Source of the DNA: Pseudomonadota bacterium
GTDB lineage: Bacteria; Pseudomonadota; Alphaproteobacteria; Rhizobiales; Devosiaceae
Reading direction: 5' to 3'
Assembly: GCA_023391095.1 (NCBI GenBank)
Contig: JAEWBN010000019.1
Coordinates: 73,149 to 137,148, forward strand
DNA: 64,000 nucleotides
This document shows, piece after piece, positions 33,901-42,769 of the stretch. A program made the position numbers and the translations under genes. How positions within the stretch are numbered: the stretch's first letter is position 1; each line of letters starts with the position of its first letter. Under the pieces are notes generated by a model, which worked only from the letters and a program-made list of their open reading frames with translations, did no database searches and was not told the DNA's origin.

Positions 33901-36401
33901 ACCATGGCATCGGTGGCCTGTGCGAGACTGGACACCAGAGCGCCGGAGCGCGTGTCGAGTTCGGATGCAAAACGGCCAGTGCGCTCGTCGAGCTGGGACA
34001 CGAACCCGCCCGTGCGGCCATCCAGTTCGGTGAGCAGGCTGCCGGCGCGCTCGTCTAGCTGGCTGGCAAGCGTATTGGCGCGCTCGTCGAACTGGGAAAC
34101 AAAGGTTCCGGTGCGGTCGTCCAGTTGCGACACCAGCGAGCCGGTGCGGTCGTCGAGCTGGGACACCAAGGCGCCAGCCCGGTCTTCCAGCTGGGAGACC
34201 AGAGTGCCGCTGCGATCATCCAACTGCTCGACAAAGGTCTGGGTGCGACCATCGATCTGGGAGACCAGCGCACCGGTGCGGCTGTCCAACTGCGACACCA
34301 GGGTGCCCGTGCGGCTGTCGAGGCGCGAGACGAGGGTTCCGGTGCGATCGTCGAGCTGAGACACAAGTGTCTCGGTCCGTTCGTCGAGCTGACCGGCCAG
34401 AGCAGAGGTGCGGCTTTCGATTTCCAGCGCCAGAGCGCTGGTGCGCTCGGAAAGGGTATCGGACAGCGACTGGCTGCGGGTCTGGATGGTCGCGTCGAAA
34501 TCCTGCGTGCCGGTGGCCAGGGTTTCGCCCAGGGCCTCGGTGCGGAGGCGAATGGCCTCATTCAGCTCATCGCCGCGCAGGGCGAGGGTGCGGGCCAGCA
34601 TTTCGGCCTTGCCCTCGAAGGACTGGGCGATCTCGCGGGTGCGCTCGGAGACGATGTCGTTGAAGCGCCCTGATTCCTCGTTGAGCGCCATTTCGAGAAC
34701 ATTGGCGCGGGCGGCAAAGTTGATCCCCTGCGCTTCGAGGCGCTTGACCAGGTGTTCGCCCTTGTCGCCGACGACGCTGTCGAGGGCATGGAGCTTTTCA
34801 TCGAGAATGCTGGTGATTTCCGCCAGGCGCGCATCGAAATGGCTCAGCGAATCCTGACCGGCGCCGGCCAGGGTCAGGCGGGCGCGCTCGGAAGTCTCGT
34901 CCAGGGCGCCGTTGATTTCGATGACCGCGGTCTGCAGGCGGCTTTCCATGGCATTGAGCTGGATAGACACCGACTCGTCGATCTGGCGGGACATGGTGGC
35001 CAGCAGCAGCTCGGCCTCGGTGGTGCGGCCGGCAATGTCACCGGCGATGCGGGAGCCAATGCTGTCGAGCGCCTCGCGGACCTCCTGGCCACGGCTGCGC
35101 AGGTCTTCAAGGAAGGTGCTGCCGTTTTCGCTGAGCAGGTTGGAAAAACGGTTGGCACGCGTATCGAGCGCGGTTTCCAGGTCAGCGGTGCGGGCTTCAA
35201 TCAGGCCGACAATCGACTGGCCCTGGGTTTCGAAGGCGCCGGTGAGCTCGGCGGTGCGCTCGGCCAGGCGCTGGGTGCGGCTGTCCATGGCCACGGCGAT
35301 GGTGTCGGCGTGGTTGTCGAGCGCCGAAGCAAGCGCCGAGATGCGGCCTTCAATGGCGGCGTTGAGTTCGGAAGATCGGTTTTCGAGCGCCTTGTCGAGG
35401 GCGGCGGTGTGGTCCTCGAAGGCAAGGGATACGCGTCCGGTGCTATCGTCGAGAGCGCCCAAGAAGTCGCCGGTGCGGTTGTCCATAAGCTGTACGAAGC
35501 TGTCGGCGCGCTCGCTGAAACCGGTGGTCAGGGTGTTTCCTGCAGTTTCCAGCGCGCGCGTCAGGTTGCCGCCGCTTTCGACGATGGTACCGGCAATGCG
35601 CTGGCTGATCATGTCGAGGTCGAAGACCAGACCGGTATGGCTCTCGGTAATGGCTTCGCGCACGCGTTCGGTATTGGTGAGCACGCTGTCGCGCTGGCTG
35701 GCCAGTTCGGCGATCAGGGCGCGCATGCGGGACTCATTGTCCGAATAGGTGCGCTCGAGGGCGGTGACCTCGTTGTGGATCATCACTTCGAGTTCGCCAG
35801 CGCGCGAGAGGGCGCGTTCCAGGCCATCGCCCAGCGCATTGACCTCGCGGCGGACGGCCTGACCAACCGAGGCTACCTTGTCGGCGGCGGTGACTTCGGG
35901 TTCGGCAAGGCGAATGGCGGCCTGGGTGATGGAAGAGGCGGCGTTGCGCAGATCGGCGGCGCGACGGAACAGTGTGGCGACGGCAAAGAAACCGAGCACC
36001 GGCAGGACCATGATGGCGAGCAGTGCGATGAACTCAAGGGAACCCACGAACTGGCCGAAATTGCCCATTTCCTGGCCAAAGCGCAAAAAGGCAACGGTGC
36101 CCGAGGCGGCGAGCCAGACAATCGACAGACCCAGTGCCAGCCAGGTGGGCGCGGCAGACGAGCGGGTCTGCAGGCCATAGAGAAGCTTGGAGGCGGAGAT
36201 CCGGTCGTCATTGGCGACAACGCCGGCCTGCTGAGCGATCCGGTCGGCGGCCTTGACACGTTCGGATCGCGCGGGCTCGGCGGGCTTCTTTTCCGCGGGC
36301 GGGTTGTCGTCAAGGTTGAAGACGGATTCCTTCAGAGCGTCCTCGACGGCAGAAAATGCCAGCGCGGCCGGATCGTTCTGGGGGGTCGTGTTCTTCGCCA
36401 T
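30924..36401 (-). CDS. gpr: Giant GPR/RgsE-like polar growth coiled-coil protein
   Basis: An 1825-aa protein. Residues 1-80 are hydrophilic. Two transmembrane helices follow (about 86-107 and 121-145). About 1450 residues of helical coiled coil come next, with recurrent 11- and 22-residue periodicity. Residues 665-864 form a near-perfect 11-residue tandem array. A Pro/Ala-rich linker (about 1650-1697) leads to a conserved-looking C-terminal domain (about 1700-1825, containing EAWARYQAGE and VYTTLAHASGRL). This layout matches the growth pole ring protein GPR of Agrobacterium (about 2100 aa) and RgsE of Sinorhizobium, which organise unipolar growth at the inner membrane. The assignment rests on architecture, not alignment. 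It is divergent from an HPt gene. Confidence 0.68.
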   Translation of the reverse strand: MAKNTTPQNDPAALAFSAVEDALKESVFNLDDNPPAEKKPAEPARSERVKAADRIAQQAGVVANDDRISASKLLYGLQTRSSAAPTWLALGLSIVWLAASGTVAFLRFGQEMGNFGQFVGSLEFIALLAIMVLPVLGFFAVATLFRRAADLRNAASSITQAAIRLAEPEVTAADKVASVGQAVRREVNALGDGLERALSRAGELEVMIHNEVTALERTYSDNESRMRALIAELASQRDSVLTNTERVREAITESHTGLVFDLDMISQRIAGTIVESGGNLTRALETAGNTLTTGFSERADSFVQLMDNRTGDFLGALDDSTGRVSLAFEDHTAALDKALENRSSELNAAIEGRISALASALDNHADTIAVAMDSRTQRLAERTAELTGAFETQGQSIVGLIEARTADLETALDTRANRFSNLLSENGSTFLEDLRSRGQEVREALDSIGSRIAGDIAGRTTEAELLLATMSRQIDESVSIQLNAMESRLQTAVIEINGALDETSERARLTLAGAGQDSLSHFDARLAEITSILDEKLHALDSVVGDKGEHLVKRLEAQGINFAARANVLEMALNEESGRFNDIVSERTREIAQSFEGKAEMLARTLALRGDELNEAIRLRTEALGETLATGTQDFDATIQTRSQSLSDTLSERTSALALEIESRTSALAGQLDERTETLVSQLDDRTGTLVSRLDSRTGTLVSQLDSRTGALVSQIDGRTQTFVEQLDDRSGTLVSQLEDRAGALVSQLDDRTGSLVSQLDDRTGTFVSQFDERANTLASQLDERAGSLLTELDGRTGGFVSQLDERTGRFASELDTRSGALVSSLAQATDAMVSQLDERTATLSSRIEEGASGLTRQLDMRTQDLAQAVNTRTQQLSEALNARTQHLSDTLANHTTSIGETIGLHTAEMAQTIDQHGLAAREGIDASLRNVTDTMSARLDEMSITVASKVNDINTGLGEGLDNAVARISDAERGVTARIESASLSVGDSARRAAELIESGVEKARNSITEMVDSRLGTLPEAITARADITAERLAALNASISTSITQSMADLEAGADRIEETIATRITAAAEVISNNVETTANRMDSAVRNALEQIRLAAGNIDEIVSVKAVGAVDTIETRLSEINRSVTAHTNSFAELVTERSAELQSALASHGNLLRDALSENAREAETIMSASTGRILSDVTNALNKLNDSNLLLQRVLDASTANLASLETSVAQQTANYSNTMREAMGQTEQAGEIVTQHVGALQQTIRSMVEEFSTILGRLDQETVGIERASRALEANGQTALESLEDRRGAMEALAQSFAARADDIDGRMRMFAQSIADTVNDTERRLIGARRAMDEALEATTHSVHDKLEETTATVTKALEANAENVNNALYTTNERFTSALHSSASQMDNVVQRAADAAAAALNQTSASVRSALSEQVNQVNEALEDNAAKVSDTLASTAGSVTDVLTTTTSTLASTISDSTSSVRNAIASNTGQLRRALDETTGEVTERLGEFHQTADTEGRRANHALQEAQQRMVGEMQRAIEEATQRFAETARSMRETAREVGSELEATRAELARGVNELPEETRASAAAMRRVVAEQIEALSELNAIVRSQPASHDLTDRRAALRPSRQPAQASFQPAPRQPEPQREAWRPEPAPRQTLVDPIRPTVAEQPAPAPAPAAAPAAPAPAPAAAAPAPQAQPEGGWLRDVLRNASAKQASTAAPQGLSGLTEEIARAIDDAALSEAWARYQAGESNVFTRRIYTLTGQGTYDDVRRRVQRDPEFARMAQSYMAEFEQLLKRAAAGPNPAAETREYLLSDRGKVYTTLAHASGRLS
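33810..34409 (-). repeat. 33-bp tandem repeats encoding about 18 hendecads
   Basis: Within the gpr-like gene about 18 consecutive 33-base units encode 11-residue repeats with consensus TLVSQLDDRTG. Best-conserved units are in the middle and the edges decay. The 11-residue period is typical of hendecad coiled coils and apolipoprotein-like helices. Near-identical DNA makes this segment prone to copy-number change. Confidence 0.9.
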
Positions 36402-36754
36402 ACTCTTTACAACTCTCGCGTCGGCACTGCAGCAACTGGGCGGACTATGAAAGGTATGATGCCCCCGCAGCCCTTTCCGGGCCGGTGGTCAACTCGGAAC
36501 AATTCGATGCAAATGCCCCGCATCGTTCCAACCCTCGCCGCCGCGCGCTGGTTCAAAGCCCATACATACATTCAATTTTATGCAAACCGAACGGTTTCTT
36601 ACCCAAAGGTTAATTTTTGGGTGGGAAACGTTAACGAATTGAGGGCTCAACCTTGGCGAAGATGTGGCTTAATCTCTGATTCAGATGCCCACGGCTAAGC
36701 TGTGGCGCGGACTGTGGAAATCGCGAAGTCCGTCCAGCAGCCGGAGGTGCCAGA
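36402..36754. promoter_or_regulatory. Divergent promoter region of the gpr-like and HPt genes
   Basis: 353 bases without a gene. The stretch 36555-36690 is more AT-rich than its surroundings. ACCCAAA (36601-36607) and TTTGGGT (36616-36622) form a perfect 7-bp inverted repeat around GGTTAATT, and GTTAAC follows at 36630. These are plausible regulator-binding or promoter elements for one or both divergent genes. No tidy CtrA (TTAA-N7-TTAA) site was found. Confidence 0.35.
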
Positions 36755-37144
36755 ATGGCGCAGAGTGCCGTCGCCAACGCCGTCATCGATTCCGCGCCAC
36801 AAAGGCCCATGCGGCCCGTGGATCTGGTCCACCTCGCCAAGCAGTGTCTGGGCAATGAAGCGCTCGAACTGGACGTGCTGCGGCTGTTCGATCAGACGAT
36901 GGGGACCTATTTCGAGCGGCTGCGGCTCGCTGCAACCTTCGATGACATGGCCATCACCATTCATTCGATCAAAGGCGCGGCAGCTGGAGTGGGCGCCTGG
37001 GCCATTGCGGAGCAGGCCAAGGGCATCGAAGCCGACCTCAGGGACGGCTTTGCCATTCGCAGCGAGCGGATCGATGACCTGGGCCTTGTGATCGAGGAAG
37101 CGCGGGACTTCATCTCGCGCATGCTGGCCGGCGAAGCCGCCTAG
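36755..37144 (+). CDS. HPt (histidine phosphotransfer) domain protein
   Basis: A 129-aa single-domain phosphotransfer protein. The phosphorylatable His is H70 in TIHSIKGAAAGVGAWAIAEQ, matching the HSIKG(A/S) core of HPt helices; the flanking sequence forms the expected four-helix bundle. GGAGG lies 7 bases before the ATG. No sensor kinase or response regulator is adjacent, so its partners are elsewhere. The divergent gpr-like neighbour raises the possibility of a role in polarity or cell-cycle signalling. Confidence 0.82.
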   Translation: MAQSAVANAVIDSAPQRPMRPVDLVHLAKQCLGNEALELDVLRLFDQTMGTYFERLRLAATFDDMAITIHSIKGAAAGVGAWAIAEQAKGIEADLRDGFAIRSERIDDLGLVIEEARDFISRMLAGEAA

Positions 37145-37147
37145 TCC

Positions 37148-39793
37148 TTACTCCGTTCTGGAAATAAAGACCGCCACGGGGAGACCGCGGAGGCATTCGG
37201 TCAGTGATGGGGAAACCGTGGCTTTGGGATCGCCGATCACAGTTGTCCAGGTTTGGCCCGCGACAGTTTCAGGCAAGCTTAGCCGTGCACCGTCCGCTTG
37301 CGGGTGGCGGCCCGGTGACGCGATGACGAGCAGAACCTCCCCGCCGTGGCGCCGCAGGAAGGCCAGGGAGCGCTCGGTGCCGGTGCCCGTGATTGCAAGC
37401 GGTTCGTAGCTGCCGGCCACAAAAAGTGCGGGATGGTCGCGGCGCAGGAGCAGCAGTGTCTGCACGACGGCCAGCTTGGCGGCGCCGGAGCGCCAGTCGG
37501 CCAGAAGAAAGCCGAGATCGGGATCGAGCATATCGAGCATGTGGGCGCGCTGGGCAAAATCGACCGGGCGGCGATTGTCCGGATCGACCATGCTCTGCTC
37601 GTAGAGTTCGGCACCCTGATAGATGTCGGGCACGCCTGGAGCGGTGAGCTTGAGGGTTGCCGCGATCAGGCTATTGCGTGCGCCCAGTGGCCCGAGATGC
37701 TCCACGAAATTCACAAGGTCGGGGAGGATGGCACCTGCGGGATCCAGCAGGGCATCGAGATTGGCCTGTGCCTTGGCCTCATAGTCTTCGTTCGGTGCGG
37801 TCCATGTGGTGTGCTCGCGCGCTTCGCGCAGTGCCTTGGTGAGGGCGCCGGCGCTGCGGTCCTTGAAGGCGGTGAGGTCGTCGGCGGCGAGGGCGGGGTT
37901 ATCGAGCTCTGCGGGCCATGCGCCCACAAGCTGCTGGAAGAGGTAGTAAAGGTCGTTGGCGTCTACCTCGGGGGCACCGGCGTCCTCAAGCAGATTGCGC
38001 CAGCGGGTGACGGCGGCGATCCAGTCCTCGGGGATCTCTGTCAGGGCGGCAATCCGGGCGCGGACGTCTTCGCCGCGCTTGGTATCGTGGCTCGATGAGG
38101 TGAGCATGCCGAGCGGCAGGTTCTGGCTGCGCCAGGCATTGAAGGCGTGGAAGCGCTCCGGGCCGGCATAAAAGACGTCGGGCAGTTCCCCGACATCGCT
38201 CAGGGCCAGAAGGCGGTTGAAGCGGTAAAGCGCCGTGTCCTCCAGACCCTTGGCCATGACGGGCCCGGTGAATTGCTGAAGGCGCATGGCCGCGTCGAGC
38301 GCCGCATCGTGCCGAAGTTCTCCCGAGGCGAGGCTTTCGAGGAAGGCGAAGAGGGCAGGGTCGAGCGTTGGGGCGGCCGCACAGGCGCGTTGGATGGCCG
38401 CGGAGATGTCATCCCGGTCCGCATCGCTGGCGCCATTCGTGTCGAGATAGGTCCGATAGACGGCCATTTCAGACACGAGATGCCTGAGGGCGTTGCGGAT
38501 GCCGTTGCGGGTCAGGTCAGCGGTCGCGGGATCGGCATGGGCGATCGCGGTCAGGCGCGCTGTCAGGGCGTCGAGTTCGGCAGCCATTTCGTAGTCGATG
38601 ATGTCGAGCTTTGCCTGCCGCTCGATTGACCCCAGCGTTGCGGTGCGGCCGGTGAAGGAAGCGTAGAAGGCGGAAAGCGTTTCCTCTGCCGCAGGGTCGG
38701 TCAGTAGCTGGATGGTCTGATTGGCGAACTCGTAGCCTGTCGTGCCATCCACCTGCCAGTCCAGCCGCAGCTTCTCATGGGGCGCCAGGATTTTCTCGAC
38801 AACCAGATAGATGGGGCGAGGGCACTTCCGGCGCAGCGTGAGCGCGTAGGCCCGCGGATCAAAAAGGCCATCGATATGGTCGATGCGCAGGCCATCGACC
38901 CAGCCCTCCTCGACCAGCTGGAAAATCAGCCTGTGGGCGTGATCGAAAACCTCGTCCCGCTCGATCCGGATAGCGCCGAGGTCTGAGACGATGAAGAAGC
39001 GCCGGTAGTTTATGTCATCGGCCGCGACGGAATAGCGGGCGGCGCGCCAGTTCTGCCGCGCGATGAGAGCGGCGATGTCTTTCGGTTCCAGCTGCGCGAG
39101 AGCGGTCTCGACTTCGGCTGGTTCCATGCCGGTGAGCTTCTGCTTGAGAGCTTCAGCGCCGGCCGGGCCGCTCAGGTCTTCGAAGTTCTGGCCCAGGTCC
39201 ATGAGGGCGTTGCGGCCAAACTTGAGAATGTCGCCATAGGTCCGAGGGGCGAGCGGGAGCTTGTGGGCGTCTTCGGCCCAGGCCGAGAAACTGCCCGAGT
39301 GGGCATCGTATCGGATGGTCAGGCGTCCGGTTTCCAAGGCTTCGGCTGCCGAGCAGCCGAGGAACGGCACGAGGACCTTGTTGTGCAGGCTCGGCTCGGA
39401 TGGCGACCAGTTGACGTCGAACCATTGCGCATAGCGGCTGTCGCGACCCCATTCGAGCAGGTCCAGCCAATAGGGGTTGTCCGACCCGCCGATCCCCATG
39501 TGATTGGGGACGATATCGAGGATGATGCCCAATCCATGGCGGCGCAATGTTGCGGCCATGCGCCGGAAATCGTCGAGCGAGCCCAGTTCGGGGTCCAGGC
39601 GCGTATGGTCAACGCAGTCATAGCCATGAGTGCTGCCGGCGCGGGACATGAGAATGGGCGAGAGATAGACGTGGCTGATGCCGAGCTTTTCCAGATAGGG
39701 CGCGATCACCTCTGCATGGGCAAAGGTGAAATCCCTGTTGAGCTGGAGGCGGTATGTGGCGCGCGGCTGGGGACGATCTGCGGGGAAGCTCAT
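37148..39793 (-). CDS. treY: Maltooligosyl trehalose synthase TreY
   Basis: An 881-aa GH13-family intramolecular transglycosylase that converts the reducing end of malto-oligosaccharides to a trehalose unit. Features are RATYRLQLNRDFTFAHAEVI at the N-terminus, then DIVPNHMGIGG (region I), GLRIDHIDGLFDP (catalytic nucleophile Asp), YLVVEKIL (acid/base Glu) and SSSHDTKRGEDVRAR (region IV). TreY normally works with TreZ, often with glgX and glgB in one operon; none is adjacent here. Convergent with the HPt gene, 3 bases between stops. Confidence 0.92.
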   Translation of the reverse strand: MSFPADRPQPRATYRLQLNRDFTFAHAEVIAPYLEKLGISHVYLSPILMSRAGSTHGYDCVDHTRLDPELGSLDDFRRMAATLRRHGLGIILDIVPNHMGIGGSDNPYWLDLLEWGRDSRYAQWFDVNWSPSEPSLHNKVLVPFLGCSAAEALETGRLTIRYDAHSGSFSAWAEDAHKLPLAPRTYGDILKFGRNALMDLGQNFEDLSGPAGAEALKQKLTGMEPAEVETALAQLEPKDIAALIARQNWRAARYSVAADDINYRRFFIVSDLGAIRIERDEVFDHAHRLIFQLVEEGWVDGLRIDHIDGLFDPRAYALTLRRKCPRPIYLVVEKILAPHEKLRLDWQVDGTTGYEFANQTIQLLTDPAAEETLSAFYASFTGRTATLGSIERQAKLDIIDYEMAAELDALTARLTAIAHADPATADLTRNGIRNALRHLVSEMAVYRTYLDTNGASDADRDDISAAIQRACAAAPTLDPALFAFLESLASGELRHDAALDAAMRLQQFTGPVMAKGLEDTALYRFNRLLALSDVGELPDVFYAGPERFHAFNAWRSQNLPLGMLTSSSHDTKRGEDVRARIAALTEIPEDWIAAVTRWRNLLEDAGAPEVDANDLYYLFQQLVGAWPAELDNPALAADDLTAFKDRSAGALTKALREAREHTTWTAPNEDYEAKAQANLDALLDPAGAILPDLVNFVEHLGPLGARNSLIAATLKLTAPGVPDIYQGAELYEQSMVDPDNRRPVDFAQRAHMLDMLDPDLGFLLADWRSGAAKLAVVQTLLLLRRDHPALFVAGSYEPLAITGTGTERSLAFLRRHGGEVLLVIASPGRHPQADGARLSLPETVAGQTWTTVIGDPKATVSPSLTECLRGLPVAVFISRTE

Positions 39794-39974
39794 CGGTGTC
39801 CATGGGCTGGGGGTCGGCTCTCATCAATCCAGCGTTGCCTGCCGGGTTCCATGATCAATCGAGGATGCAGGTCTGCCCAGCCTTGTTTGACCGCGCGGTT
39901 GCCAGCGCATATAGAGCGCACCATATAAAACGTGTTCCGTCGCAGCGTTGCGACCACCAACATTCAGTTCCTTC

Positions 39975-41576
39975 ATGTCGCTTGCATCTGCTGCCGAGGC
40001 TCCGGCCCGGTCCGTTTCCGAACCGTTCCGCCTGCGCCGCACCTTTGCGATCATTTCGCACCCTGACGCGGGCAAGACCACGCTGACCGAGCGCCTGCTG
40101 GCCGCGGCGGGGGCGATCCAGTCGGCCGGCGCGGTGCGCGGCAAGGCCGGACAGCGTTCGACCCGTTCGGACTGGATGGAAATGGAGCAGCAGCGCGGCA
40201 TTTCCATCACCTCGTCGGTGATGACATTCGACTATGACGGGCTCACGCTCAATCTGCTGGACACCCCTGGCCACTCCGACTTTTCCGAGGACACCTATCG
40301 CACGCTCACCGCCGTCGACGCGGCCATCATGGTGATCGATGCGGCCAAGGGCATCGAGGCGCAAACGCTCAAGCTGTTTGAAGTCTGCCGGCTGCGCGAC
40401 ATTCCCATCATCACCTTCATCAACAAGATCGACCGCGAGGGACAGTCTCCGCTCGACCTGATCGACGAAATCCAGGGCAAGCTGGCGCTGGACCTGACGC
40501 CCGTGCTGTGGCCGATCGGGCAGGGCGTGGACTTCGGCGGCTATATCGACCTCGTTGAAAAACGGGTGCTTAATCCGCAGGGCAAGACCGTTGCGGAGTT
40601 CGAAAGCCTTGAAGACCTGCTCGAGGTCGACGCTCTGGTCGATGATCCGGTGTTCATGACGGCGCTCGAAACGCTGGAAATGGCGCAGGCCATGTTGCCG
40701 AACTTCGATCTCGAAACGTTCCACGCCGGGCATCTGAGCCCGGTGCTGTTCGGTTCGGCGCTCAAGGGTGTGTCAGTGGCCGAGTTGCTGCGCACGCTGG
40801 GTGACTGGGGTCCCGAGCCGCGGCCGCAGCCGGCGCTGCCCGCGCCTATTCCGCCGGATGACAAGAAGGTCACTGGCTTCGTGTTCAAGGTACAGGCGAA
40901 TATGGACGCCAACCACCGCGACCGGATTGCCTTCGTGCGTCTGTGCTCAGGCAAGTTCGAGCGCGGCATGCGCCTCAAGAACGTGCGCTCCGGCAAGGAC
41001 ATGGCGGTCTCGAACCCGATGTTCTTTTTCGGCAATAACCGTGAGCTGGCCGAAGAGGCCGTGGCTGGCGACATTGTCGGCATTCCCAATCACGGGACCC
41101 TGTCGGTGGGCGATACGCTGACCGAAGGCGCCAATATCAACGTGACGGGTATCCCGAACTTCGCGCCGGAAATCATCCGGCGCGTGCGGCTGACCGACCA
41201 CATGAAGTCCAAGCAGATGGCGAAGGCCTTGACCGACCTTTCGGAAGAGGGGGTGACGCAGGTCTTCCGCCGCATGGTGGGCGCGGACTGGATCGTGGGC
41301 GTGGTGGGCCAGCTGCAGCTCGAAGTGCTGTCGGCGCGCGTTGCCAAGGAATATGGCGTGCCCATCAGCTTTGAGAGCATCGGGTTTGAAGTGGCGCGCT
41401 GGGTGGAAAGCGACGATGCCGAGGAACTCAAGCGCTTCATCACGGCGCAGAAGATGAACATGGCCGAAGACCGCAACGACGCGCCGGTCTTCCTGGCGCA
41501 GAATGCCTGGTGGGCCGACCGGGCCAAGCAGGACTGGCCCAAGATCCGGTTCCTCACCACCAAGGAACGCCATTGA
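39975..41576 (+). CDS. prfC: Peptide chain release factor 3
   Basis: A 533-aa GTPase that recycles RF1/RF2 from the ribosome. G1 SHPDAGKTTLTERLL (about 29-43), switch II LLDTPGHSDFSED, G4 INKIDREG (about 155) and the following domains II-III match RF3, at normal length. ATG at 39975 is preferred over an in-frame TTG at 39948. The stop overlaps the TTG start of the methyltransferase gene, so prfC heads a three-gene coupled operon. Confidence 0.95.
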   Translation: MSLASAAEAPARSVSEPFRLRRTFAIISHPDAGKTTLTERLLAAAGAIQSAGAVRGKAGQRSTRSDWMEMEQQRGISITSSVMTFDYDGLTLNLLDTPGHSDFSEDTYRTLTAVDAAIMVIDAAKGIEAQTLKLFEVCRLRDIPIITFINKIDREGQSPLDLIDEIQGKLALDLTPVLWPIGQGVDFGGYIDLVEKRVLNPQGKTVAEFESLEDLLEVDALVDDPVFMTALETLEMAQAMLPNFDLETFHAGHLSPVLFGSALKGVSVAELLRTLGDWGPEPRPQPALPAPIPPDDKKVTGFVFKVQANMDANHRDRIAFVRLCSGKFERGMRLKNVRSGKDMAVSNPMFFFGNNRELAEEAVAGDIVGIPNHGTLSVGDTLTEGANINVTGIPNFAPEIIRRVRLTDHMKSKQMAKALTDLSEEGVTQVFRRMVGADWIVGVVGQLQLEVLSARVAKEYGVPISFESIGFEVARWVESDDAEELKRFITAQKMNMAEDRNDAPVFLAQNAWWADRAKQDWPKIRFLTTKERH

Positions 41577-42769
41577 GCGCGCTGGACCGCATCGGCGAGT
41601 TTGTCGCTGCGGTGCAGACCGCCTTTGCCGATGGCACGCTGACGCGTCTGAAGCTTGGCGGTTATCACGGCCCGGAAGCGGAGCTCAAATCTGCCGAGGC
41701 CCGCAAGGTCTCCATCAAGGCCGGCGAGCGGCTGAGCTTCGTGTTCCGCTACAAGACACGCGATATCACCAAGAACCTGACGCTCAACGAGGCAGCATTG
41801 CTGCTGACGACCGGGCTCACCGAGGACTGGCGTAGCGCGCGGCTCGAAACGACTGACTTTGACCTGCAGTTCGAGCGGCAGGGCGAGAAGATGCGGCTCA
41901 AGCGCAGCGACGTTGCCGGCCGGGAGGTTGCAGCCGCCAGCCACGATCGCGCGAAGAACCGGCCGCTGAGCGAGACTGGAAAGCCCTGGCTGCACGCGCT
42001 GGGCCTTACCGGCGCCAATGGGCAGGTGCGCAACGATGCGCAGGATAAATTCCGGCAAATCAACAAGATGGTCGAGATCTTTGCGCCCCTGATTCAGGGG
42101 CTTAACTCAAAGACTCCACGCATCCTCGATATGGGGGCGGGCAAGGGGTATCTCGATTTCGCGCTCTACGATTATCTCAGCGGGCTGGGACAGAGTGCCG
42201 AGGTGATCGGGGTCGAGATGCGCCCGCAACTGGTGGCCGATGGCAATGCCAACGCCGCGGCGTCGGGGTTTGCGGGGCTGCGCTTCGAGACCGGCACCAT
42301 CCTCGACTATGATGCAGGCGGCGCCGATGCGGTGATCGCGCTCCATGCCTGCGATACGGCAACCGACGACGCGATCTTTCAGGGCATAAAGGCGGGGGCA
42401 TCGCTGATTGCCGTCGCCCCCTGCTGCCACAAGCAGATCCGTCGGCAGATGGAAGCAGGACAGCCGGACCAGACGCTTGATTTTCTCCTGCGCCACGGCA
42501 CGTTTCTCGAAAAGCAGGCCGAGATGGTGACGGACGGGCTGCGGGCACTGATCCTCGAAGCCAATGGCTACCGCACCAAGGTGTTCGAATTTGTCTCGGA
42601 TGCCCACACGCCCAAGAACAACCTCATCGTGGCGCAGAAGGGCGGCGCTGGGTCGCGGGGTGCGGTGCTTGACCGCATCGCGGCGGTGAAGGCTATGTTT
42701 GGCATCGAAAAGCACTATCTGGAAGGTTTGCTGGACAGCAGACCGGAAAAGACCACAGGCCCCCAATGA
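41573..42769 (+). CDS. SAM-dependent methyltransferase, Methyltransf_32-like
   Basis: A 398-aa protein. The N-terminal 140 residues form a separate domain (RKVSIKAGERLSFVFRYKT, ITKNLTLNEAA). The Rossmann methyltransferase core begins about residue 180 with ILDMGAGKGYLDFALYDYL (SAM motif I), then VIGVEMRPQLV and VIALHACDTATDDAI, VAPCCHKQIRRQM. The HACDTATD and PCCHK motifs are typical of Methyltransf_32/COG2813-like RNA methyltransferase relatives. Start TTG overlaps the prfC stop (TTGA) and its stop overlaps the ferredoxin start (ATGA). The substrate is unknown; RNA is a reasonable guess. Confidence 0.78.
   Translation: MSALDRIGEFVAAVQTAFADGTLTRLKLGGYHGPEAELKSAEARKVSIKAGERLSFVFRYKTRDITKNLTLNEAALLLTTGLTEDWRSARLETTDFDLQFERQGEKMRLKRSDVAGREVAAASHDRAKNRPLSETGKPWLHALGLTGANGQVRNDAQDKFRQINKMVEIFAPLIQGLNSKTPRILDMGAGKGYLDFALYDYLSGLGQSAEVIGVEMRPQLVADGNANAAASGFAGLRFETGTILDYDAGGADAVIALHACDTATDDAIFQGIKAGASLIAVAPCCHKQIRRQMEAGQPDQTLDFLLRHGTFLEKQAEMVTDGLRALILEANGYRTKVFEFVSDAHTPKNNLIVAQKGGAGSRGAVLDRIAAVKAMFGIEKHYLEGLLDSRPEKTTGPQ

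Noticed and set aside
33810..34409. CRISPR array suggested by regular 33-base repeats
   Set aside because: There are no spacers; units are contiguous, in frame and encode a coiled coil.
36590..36640. CtrA binding site (TTAA-N7-TTAA) in the gpr-HPt gap
   Set aside because: TTAA elements are present but separated by 17 bases, not 7.
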